DNA of 42,175 nucleotides from a virus, in the IMG/VR virus record IMGVR_UViG_3300025834_000277, positions 1 through 42,175 of that record; one strand, written 5' to 3'. A model generated the notes under the pieces. That model worked only from the letters and a program-made list of their open reading frames with translations, had not been told where the DNA came from and ran no database searches. The position numbers were made by a program, and so were the translations under genes. Numbering within the stretch: position 1 is the first letter of the stretch; the number at the start of each line of letters is the position of its first letter. This document shows, piece after piece, positions 17,138 through 22,872 of this stretch.

Positions 17138-19186
17138 TCAATACCAGTTGTCGGGCACATTGAGTGACCAGTCATCGTGTTCATGGGCTACAGCCGGTTC
17201 CTGAGTGGACTCGACGGCAACAGTGGGTTCAGTGGCTACCTCATGGGTAGCCGGTTCAGACGTCTGCACGGGCTCAGGCTCAGTGCCGGCGGTAGCGATA
17301 GGTGCAGGCTGCTGGGTAAACATGTCGTGGACACGCGGCTCCAGCAGGCGCTCCAGTTCGTCCCAGTCCGCTGCCCGTGCCGTGTGAATGGCCACACGGG
17401 GGTGCATGGCGGCGGCATAGGCATAGACCCACGTGTCTAGCGGTTCATTGCGTTTACCGGGTCGGTTGACCCATTTGCCGGTTTCCAGGTCGTAGTACTC
17501 GGCGGTGATACCTTCAAAAAAGGTGGTCGGCAACTCGGCGCTGTAGCGCACCATGCGGTCGGTCATTTCTTGGTGCAACAAGTCGCCATCAATGCGGGCA
17601 AACAGAGCGCTCTTGGCGGTATCGGTACCGACCATCCACAAGTCCACGCCGTTTTTGTCCATGGCGCCGCGGTCATTTTTGACGTCCTGTTTACTGGGCT
17701 TGCCAAGTACCGGTTTGTTGGGCTGGCTGTAGCCTTTGACGACGATCACGTCGTCATGCCGGTATTTGCGGGCATATTTGTAGGCCTCATGTACCGTCAC
17801 ACCGTCGCCAGAGTCAATGGCTGTCATGCTGATACGCAGGTCAATCCCATAGGCATTGCGAACGACACGGCGGCGGTAGGTGGTGATCACTTCCCAATCG
17901 GCACTGCGCGAGGGGTCGCCGGGGATCTCGACGTAGTCCACCGTGTGGCAACGCTCACCACGACCCCAGGCTACCAAGTGCAGGGCAAAGTAGCCGGCCC
18001 GCTGCACGTCAACACCGAGTGTGAGAAGCAGGTAACCCGCCAATACAGTGCGCAGTGGGTAGGCCTCGCTGCGCTGCTGCAGGGCGCTGGCTTGCACGGC
18101 ATCCGAGTTGTTCTCATACGGCAGGCCTTCGTGCAGGTTCACAAAGGTCTGCATCTTGACTGGGTCGTCTTTCGCCTCGATAAACTTTTGCGCCCGCTCG
18201 GCCCAGGTGTAGCCCAGGCCTACCGGGCTGTACAGGCCGTTGATGTGGTAACCGCGCTTTTTACGCTTGGGGAAACGGTGGCGCCACTCTGCTACACCGC
18301 CTGTTGCTTTGCTGGCCAGCATGCCCGGCTTGTGATGCTCTTCAATTTCGCAGCCGCAGTGCTCGCAAACATATACCGCGGTATCTGGCCAGTGGTGCGT
18401 CTTACCGTCTTCGTCCTTTGTTTTCTTCCAGCGTAGTTTTGCAAACTCCAGCACCTGCATCTCTTTGCAGTGCGGGCATGGCACCCAGTATTGGGCCATG
18501 CTGCTGGACTCATATTCATCGGTGATCACAGAGGCACCGCGCACTTTTGGGGTGCTGGTCTTCAGGATCTTGCGCCGGGGAAAGTTGGCGGTGCGCTGCT
18601 CGGCCAGCTTGACCGGGCTGCCTTCATCTTTCAGACTGACCGGGTAGCGGTCGACTTCATCGAGCGCGAGTTTTTTGATTGGCTTGCTGGCCAGCTCGCT
18701 GGGGGAGTTGGACCAGCCCAGGTAGAGCACGCCGCCAGGAAAGTTTTTCTCGGTGATTTTGTTGCCACTGCCACGCTTGCGGGCACTGGGTATCTTGGCC
18801 TGGATGCGCGGCATCATTTCAATAGCAGGGTCCAGGCGCTGGCTCACAAAGTCTTTTACCGCTTTTTCGGTGGGCTGCACGATCAGCATCGGGCCGGGGT
18901 CCTGGTCGATTGACTCGAACATCCAGTTCAATAGCACCTCGGTTTTCAGCACCTGCGACGCGGCCATGATGACAACCTCTTGCGTGCGCGACATCGAGCT
19001 CAGCTCATTCATGACCTCTTCGGCATACGGCGTGCGGCTGGTGCGCCACTGACCGCCCTCGGGGGATGACTTGCTGGGCACCATGCGGTACTTGTCTGCC
19101 CAGTCCGAGATCGACAGCCGTTCAGGTTGAAGCCAGGCTCTCGCTGCGGCATCCATAACCGCGTGGTAACCATCGCTCAGGTTCAT
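17138..19186 (-). CDS. Terminase large subunit, GpA family
   Basis: A 682-residue DNA-packaging motor of the lambda gpA type. The ATPase domain shows the atypical Walker A AASQVLKTE (residues 75-83) and Walker B LALDEVD (173-179). The nuclease domain begins near LLTLGVDVQRAGYFALHLVA (about 400) with acidic residues expected for metal binding. A CxxC/CxxC pair lies near residues 238-279 (CPHCKE and CEHCGC). The last about 60 residues are an unusual Glu/Thr/Ala-rich tail. It overlaps the small subunit by 4 bp. Confidence 0.92.
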   Translation of the reverse strand: MNLSDGYHAVMDAAARAWLQPERLSISDWADKYRMVPSKSSPEGGQWRTSRTPYAEEVMNELSSMSRTQEVVIMAASQVLKTEVLLNWMFESIDQDPGPMLIVQPTEKAVKDFVSQRLDPAIEMMPRIQAKIPSARKRGSGNKITEKNFPGGVLYLGWSNSPSELASKPIKKLALDEVDRYPVSLKDEGSPVKLAEQRTANFPRRKILKTSTPKVRGASVITDEYESSSMAQYWVPCPHCKEMQVLEFAKLRWKKTKDEDGKTHHWPDTAVYVCEHCGCEIEEHHKPGMLASKATGGVAEWRHRFPKRKKRGYHINGLYSPVGLGYTWAERAQKFIEAKDDPVKMQTFVNLHEGLPYENNSDAVQASALQQRSEAYPLRTVLAGYLLLTLGVDVQRAGYFALHLVAWGRGERCHTVDYVEIPGDPSRSADWEVITTYRRRVVRNAYGIDLRISMTAIDSGDGVTVHEAYKYARKYRHDDVIVVKGYSQPNKPVLGKPSKQDVKNDRGAMDKNGVDLWMVGTDTAKSALFARIDGDLLHQEMTDRMVRYSAELPTTFFEGITAEYYDLETGKWVNRPGKRNEPLDTWVYAYAAAMHPRVAIHTARAADWDELERLLEPRVHDMFTQQPAPIATAGTEPEPVQTSEPATHEVATEPTVAVESTQEPAVAHEHDDWSLNVPDNWY

Positions 19187-19797
19187 GGTGAGCCCGGTGC
19201 ATTCTGCAAAATGAGCAGTTGCAGCTTATCGCGCAAGGTGTCGCACATCCGCGTCACCTCAGATTCGATCATCATGTGGATCTTCCCGGCATCAGTTTCG
19301 GGTGTTACCAGGGGTGTGAGCCGGTCCGGCAACGACAGCAGCTCCGATCGGGTCGACACCATGGAGTCATACACGGCACGCTTCATCGGTTCTACTTCTG
19401 CAACCGTTTCTTTCAGCCGGGCTAAAAGGATCTGATCCCGCTCATTTTTAGTCTTTTCACCGAGAGTCCGTGCATCTAGCAATGATGACTGCGCAGTAAC
19501 CTTTTCCTGAGTAAATTCAGAACTGGAAACAACTACTGTTTTTTTGTTTACCAAGGCCTCGACTACCGTTCCCATTGGCATCACACCAAATACACCTGCC
19601 TGGCGCTGACCTCCCCGAAGAGGATTTGCCGTCGCACTCATACCAGCCCGCACAGCCTCAACATCAACTGTTCCATCATTCAGCCTGGAACATCGTCCCA
19701 TCTTTATTGCCTTTCGGATAGCTCCCTCAGTGATATCTAGCTGACGTGCGCACTCCCTAACAGAAACGCCTTTCGATGATTTATCTAAAAAACTCAT
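19183..19797 (-). CDS. Terminase small subunit, Nu1-like
   Basis: A 204-residue DNA-binding protein with an N-terminal helix-turn-helix (VSVRECARQLDITEGAIRKA, about residues 11-30). A helical C-terminal part matches the Nu1-like or DUF1441-type small terminase of lambda-like phages. It would recognise cos DNA and load the large subunit. The 160-bp gap upstream carries a 9-bp tandem repeat and a GC-rich stretch, a plausible target for this protein. Confidence 0.8.
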   Translation of the reverse strand: MSFLDKSSKGVSVRECARQLDITEGAIRKAIKMGRCSRLNDGTVDVEAVRAGMSATANPLRGGQRQAGVFGVMPMGTVVEALVNKKTVVVSSSEFTQEKVTAQSSLLDARTLGEKTKNERDQILLARLKETVAEVEPMKRAVYDSMVSTRSELLSLPDRLTPLVTPETDAGKIHMMIESEVTRMCDTLRDKLQLLILQNAPGSP

Positions 19798-19956
19798 TTT
19801 GAAACAATGTTCCGTTACTGCGTACTGTGCGTACTGTGCGTACTGTGCGTACTGTGCGTACCAACTTTAAAAAGTCTGCAAACCCGTAAACAACGGGGTC
19901 CGAATTACCCTCGGTGGGGGGTGGGTGCGGGAAGTACCTTTGAATTTTTGACGGCA
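19798..19956. other. Candidate cos / packaging region upstream of TerS
   Basis: A non-coding 159-bp gap directly before the small terminase gene. It contains a four-copy 9-bp tandem repeat and, nearer the upstream gene, a strongly G-rich segment (19911-19932). In lambda-like phages the cos site and the small-terminase binding repeats lie at this place. No sequence proof of a cohesive end is visible, so this is inference from position. Confidence 0.35.
19820..19861. repeat. 9-bp tandem repeat, four copies
   Basis: Unit GCGTACTGT repeated four times without error (19820-19855), followed by a partial copy GCGTAC. A related partial copy lies just before it. The unit length is a multiple of three and the minus-strand frame into TerS is open, but no standard start codon lies in it, so it is not translated in an obvious way. 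Confidence 0.9.
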
Positions 19957-20751
19957 TCAAAGCAATTGCATTTGTTGCTTCGGGATGGCGGTGCGCATTG
20001 CATCAGCCACTGCCCGCTCCAACTCCTTGGCGAACCGTTCATCAACCACTCGCTTGGCAATGCCAGGTACATCCAACTGCTGACGGTATGAAGGCTGGCT
20101 CGCAAAGATAATCACCGGCTTGATTGCCGAGCCACTTGTGCCGAAGTTGATGCGCTGCCAGACGCCAAGGGGTAAGCGACCACCACCTGGCCTGCCGATG
20201 AAGTACGTAATTCCCCGTGCCCCGGTGCGCTTGTTGCCACGGGCTAAGCTGGACCGCTTCTTATCGTTCATATTGGCCGAGTAGCCCTGCTCACCGAACG
20301 CCTTGAAGTAGGACAGGATCTGTACGATCTGCCCTCTCGACATATTCCCGTATGCATCCAGCTTGGCCGCACTGCCTGGCAATGCTGCATACCCCGACGG
20401 CAGCAACCCGGTGCGCTGTAATGACCGCTCGAATGCCTTGAGCTTTCGCTTTCCCCCGTACACCAGAGGTGACAGGTAGTCACGGGCTGATGTTCCTCGC
20501 CCAAATGCATCGCGGAAGTCTACTGTCGCAACCAGCTTGAGCTTGGTCGCAGGGTACAAGCGGAAGCCCTTCATTGTGTATGGCGTGGGCCGGTCGATCA
20601 GGCTGGGTAGTTGCCGTTCAACCTCTTCTTTGCCAGCCTTTGCGGTACGGGTCAGTGCCAGCGCTGTGGCGTAAGGTATCTGATCGCCAGCAACCCGGGC
20701 CCACTGCGATACCGTGGCTTCCAGATCACTCTTCACGCTGAACTGGATCAT
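19957..20751 (-). CDS. Phage structural/morphogenesis protein of unknown role
   Basis: A 264-residue basic protein and the first gene of the late operon. It starts MIQFSVKSDLEATVSQWARV and continues with a helix-rich N terminus, TLRTAKAG-like segments and a Gly/Arg-rich part (about residues 180-215). I do not recognise a specific function; proteins of this general look are often annotated as phage minor tail or morphogenesis proteins. The start at 20751 is set by a strong ribosome site (GGAGG, 5 nt). Eleven further in-frame residues upstream overlap the terminator and are rejected. Confidence 0.7.
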   Translation of the reverse strand: MIQFSVKSDLEATVSQWARVAGDQIPYATALALTRTAKAGKEEVERQLPSLIDRPTPYTMKGFRLYPATKLKLVATVDFRDAFGRGTSARDYLSPLVYGGKRKLKAFERSLQRTGLLPSGYAALPGSAAKLDAYGNMSRGQIVQILSYFKAFGEQGYSANMNDKKRSSLARGNKRTGARGITYFIGRPGGGRLPLGVWQRINFGTSGSAIKPVIIFASQPSYRQQLDVPGIAKRVVDERFAKELERAVADAMRTAIPKQQMQLL

Positions 20752-20761
20752 GGGAGCCTCC

Positions 20762-20796
20762 AAAAGAAAACCCCTGCAAGTCATGGTCTGCAGGGG
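20762..20796 (-). terminator. Late-operon leader terminator (tR'-like)
   Basis: Perfect 8-bp stem CCCCTGCA (20771-20778) / TGCAGGGG (20789-20796) with a 10-nt loop. On the minus strand it is followed by TTTTCTTTT (complement of 20762-20770). It lies about 50 nt downstream of a predicted promoter and directly before the first late gene, where a Q-type antiterminator would act. Confidence 0.82.
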
Positions 20797-20849
20797 CTTT
20801 AAGGGATGTTGAATTCAGGGTGGTGACACGAATTCCACATCTTGCATGA

Positions 20850-20877
20850 AATGTAGCAAATAAGTCTATGTTGACAA
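20850..20877 (-). promoter_or_regulatory. Predicted late promoter (PR'-like)
   Basis: Minus-strand -35 TTGTCA (20877-20872), 16-bp spacer and -10 TACATT (20855-20850). The -35 matches five of six consensus bases and the -10 four of six. It lies between the Q-like gene and a strong terminator, so it would make a short leader RNA unless antitermination allows reading into the late operon. Confidence 0.55.
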
Positions 20878-20890
20878 ACTACTTTCGATT

Positions 20891-21295
20891 TCACTCACGG
20901 GGCAAATGATAGGCAATTCTTTGGGCCGTCTTTACGTCTGCACGGTTATTTAACCAGGACTGCAGCGTATGGTCTGCTGTATCTAGGTTGGCCTTGACCG
21001 TGGACTCAGCCCGGCCCATACGCTGGGCTGTTGCTTTGATCCCGATGCCATCGATATAAATCAACTGCAGCGTCTGATACAGATGCAGCCTGGCAGGCCG
21101 CAGTGACTCCACCGCTTGGTTTGTCAGCACCGCGTCCGTCTCTTCAATCGTGCCCATCAACTCCTTATGCCCATCCACCGGCTCACTCAGAAACACCGAT
21201 TGAGTGGCGTAACCCAGGCCGCCGCTACTCTCGCGCACCTTCCACAGCGCCCAGTTGTCCAGGCGGTACTTGATGTAATCAATGCGAGCCATCAA
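20891..21295 (-). CDS. Q-like late antitermination / activator protein
   Basis: A 134-residue protein resembling the Q-type late regulators of Burkholderiales phages. It has an N-terminal RLDNWALWKVRESSGGLGYA segment, a middle region, and a C-terminal sigma-like helix-turn-helix (GIKATAQRMGRAESTVKANL, about residues 84-103). It is followed by a promoter and a strong terminator before the late operon, the genetic setting of lambda Q. The start overlaps the stop of the preceding 21292-21585 gene. Confidence 0.75.
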   Translation of the reverse strand: MMARIDYIKYRLDNWALWKVRESSGGLGYATQSVFLSEPVDGHKELMGTIEETDAVLTNQAVESLRPARLHLYQTLQLIYIDGIGIKATAQRMGRAESTVKANLDTADHTLQSWLNNRADVKTAQRIAYHLPRE

Positions 21296-21585
21296 AACAC
21301 TCCTTCGTCAGCAAAAAACACAATGTTGAAGTCGCCATGCTCGCGCTGCCAACGGGCCAGCTCAGGCATGACCTGCCCACGGGTGAACGGTGTCCCAACA
21401 ATGCGCCGTCCTTCCAGTGCGTAAAAGAAATTGGGATAACCCCGAAGGCCTTGACGCACCCACGCAAACACATCAGTACCGAATGCCTGGGCCTTTTCCT
21501 GAATCGCCAAATAAGTCTCGGGCATGGACCGCTTGATCTCCTCGATCTTGGCTGAAACATCTTGATTTGCTGTCTTGTGGTCCAC
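21292..21585 (-). CDS. Hypothetical phage protein upstream of Q
   Basis: A protein of about 97 residues with a helical N terminus (SAKIEEIKRSMPETYLAIQE) and a beta-rich C terminus containing GRRIVGTPF and FNIVFFADEGVF. No family is recognised. A GTG at 21585 is preferred because AAAGG lies 9 nt before it; a TTG at 21594 would adjoin that site too closely. It overlaps the Q-like gene by 4 bp, so the two are probably translated together. Confidence 0.65.
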   Translation of the reverse strand: MDHKTANQDVSAKIEEIKRSMPETYLAIQEKAQAFGTDVFAWVRQGLRGYPNFFYALEGRRIVGTPFTRGQVMPELARWQREHGDFNIVFFADEGVF

Positions 21586-21721
21586 TTGGTCCAACCTTTT
21601 ATATAGAGTAAATAAAGTGAAGTGCGAATGCCCGCGAGCGCGAGCGTGGGTGTGTGCCTGCTTGTGCCTGCCCGCCTTGCAATCAGGCCGGGGACACAGA
21701 CTTGAAACACAGTGGGCAATG

Positions 21722-21762
21722 CAGCAGCTTCAACCCTAGTTACTTAGGAATTAGGGCTGCTG
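21722..21762. other. Imperfect hairpin in a non-coding gap
   Basis: CAGCAGC (21722-21728) pairs with GCTGCTG (21756-21762), and CCCTA (21734-21738) can pair inside with TAGG. It lies in the 220-bp gap 21586-21805, which otherwise holds no supported gene. No U-run follows on the minus strand, so it is not a standard terminator. Confidence 0.4.
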
Positions 21763-21805
21763 GCGGTCTCTATGCAAACCGCTGGACCACTGGACCACTT
21801 CTAGG

Positions 21806-21964
21806 TCATTGGGGGGTGTGATGACTTCCCCGCAACCGCGCCACAATGGAAGGAGCGACGTTGAACGCACCCTTCCAGCCCTTCGGGCGCACTACTGCCA
21901 ATCTTGCGTCTGGTAGTGCTTGCAGCACGGCGCGTTTGTTGCGCCATGACCGTCTTCTGGTCAT
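21806..21964 (-). CDS. Possible small basic protein
   Basis: A 52-codon frame (start MTRRRSWRNKRAVLQALPD) with a helix-forming and very basic composition. Another frame on the same strand, starting at 21971, has the better-spaced ribosome site (AAGGA, about 8 nt) but a less protein-like sequence. One of the two may be a real small gene between the antirepressor and the next gene. I do not recognise either. Confidence 0.3.
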   Translation of the reverse strand: MTRRRSWRNKRAVLQALPDARLAVVRPKGWKGAFNVAPSIVARLRGSHHTPQ

Positions 21965-22012
21965 GGGGCATCGTCACCGTCCTTGTGTTTGAAAACAACA
22001 TGGGTTTCTGAT

Positions 22013-22303
22013 CTAGTGATCGCGGTTGATCACATTCAACCCGATCGTCCTGGCCGCATCCACCGTTATCAAATAATCAATCTGATGACTGGTTCTGAAG
22101 TGCCATCTATGCGGGATTTGCTTTGTGACCTCAAGGCGCAAGTAATCCTTATCTTCCATGAAGCCATGTTTAGCAATCTTGCTCTGCATCCAGCCCGAAA
22201 ACTGAATATAGACCTTGATGAATTTATGAACATCACGGGCATTAACCGTTTCTTGAAGAACGCCGCCAATTTGCTTCAGTTGAATAGGAATGAGTGGATG
22301 CAT
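22013..22303 (-). CDS. AntA-type antirepressor (N-terminal domain only)
   Basis: A 96-residue protein with the AntA/AntB antirepressor core: TVNARDVHKFIKV (from about residue 19), the FSGWMQSKIAKHGFMEDKDY segment and the later YLITVDAARTIG. Antirepressors bind or inactivate the prophage repressor. Full-length homologues often carry an extra C-terminal domain; this one stops after the AntA unit. The start at 22303 follows the stop of the preceding small gene by 7 bp; a larger open frame upstream overlaps other genes and is rejected. A C4-like RNA lies upstream in the same transcript. Confidence 0.78.
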   Translation of the reverse strand: MHPLIPIQLKQIGGVLQETVNARDVHKFIKVYIQFSGWMQSKIAKHGFMEDKDYLRLEVTKQIPHRWHFRTSHQIDYLITVDAARTIGLNVINRDH

Positions 22304-22310
22304 ATTGAAG

Positions 22311-22595
22311 TTACTTTTTGACCTGCTGTTGGGCAACCAAGTATTGCCCGCGTGCGTCCTGAAGCAGGTACTCGCAGGTTTGCATGTAGGAGCGGGAGTT
22401 CTCCAAGCTACTTTGTGCGGTGACGCGCTGGGCTTTGATGGAGAGGACGTTGTCGCACTTCCAGCGGCGTAAATTGATGATGCTGGACGGCCGGCGACCC
22501 GGTCCACGCTGTTGCTGGACGGGCTGCAGGGCAGCAGTAGGCAAAGGGATGATCTGTGCGGATGTACGCACAGGCAGTGAGAGGGATTGAGCCAT
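22311..22595 (-). CDS. Small phage protein in icd-like position
   Basis: A 94-residue basic protein with low-complexity N terminus (Pro/Gln/Thr), a GPGRRPSSIINLRRWKCDNV segment and a Gln-rich C terminus. Function unknown. It has the strongest ribosome site in this region (AGGAGG, 6 nt before ATG), and the bases immediately before that site (22608-22615) are complementary to part of the C4-like RNA upstream. In phages P1/P7 the gene at this position, between c4 and ant, is icd; the same regulatory logic may apply. Confidence 0.7.
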   Translation of the reverse strand: MAQSLSLPVRTSAQIIPLPTAALQPVQQQRGPGRRPSSIINLRRWKCDNVLSIKAQRVTAQSSLENSRSYMQTCEYLLQDARGQYLVAQQQVKK

Positions 22596-22651
22596 GATTG
22601 GCCTCCTAGTGGTTCGTTTTGCAACAACCACCGCACCCACTTCCAAATGAG

Positions 22652-22733
22652 GGCGGCAGCTCGAACAGGTTGGAAGACCGGGAACCACTTGCGTGAACCG
22701 GCAGGCCCTTGCGAGCCTCCCATTCGAGCCGCC
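22652..22733 (-). ncRNA. C4-like antisense RNA
   Basis: Read on the minus strand, this segment folds into a closed domain: an outer stem made of GGCGG/CCGCC and TCGAA/TTCGA encloses two hairpins, one with AGGC/GCCT ends and one with CCGG/CCGG ends. This layout, and phrases such as GGCGGCTCGAATGGGAGGCT, match my memory of C4 antisense RNAs, which control antirepressor operons in P1/P7-like prophages. The second hairpin carries AGTGGTTC (22689-22682). Its exact complement GAACCACT lies directly before the ribosome site of the next gene (22615-22608). True ends were not determined. Confidence 0.62.
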
Positions 22734-22756
22734 ATAAACTGGGGACTTGAACAACA

Positions 22757-22788
22757 AAGCCGCATGATCTGCGAAGAGACTGCGGCTT
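22757..22788 (-). other. Hairpin upstream of the C4-like RNA
   Basis: Perfect 8-bp stem AAGCCGCA (22788-22781 on the minus strand) / TGCGGCTT (22764-22757) with a 16-nt loop, followed by TGTTGTT. It may be a terminator-like element or part of a longer structured leader that is processed to give the C4 RNA. The stem is clear; the role is inferred. Confidence 0.5.
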
Positions 22789-22872
22789 GCGTCGCAGTGG
22801 TTACACGGGCTTCCAAACCCGATCCCGCTATCAAGCGAGACAGGTTGAGTGTACCCGGATTGCGGCGCGACA

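Noticed and set aside
21595-21628. Promoter-like TTCGCA, 17 bp, TATATA before the gene at 21292
   Set aside because: The -10 would place the transcript start after the ribosome site of the gene, so a real promoter here would give an untranslatable leader.
22800-22860. tRNA-like arm on the minus strand (CGGG/CCCG with an 8-nt loop)
   Set aside because: The loop is 8 nt and no acceptor or T-arm fits, so it is not a tRNA gene; it is more likely part of the structured leader before the C4-like RNA.
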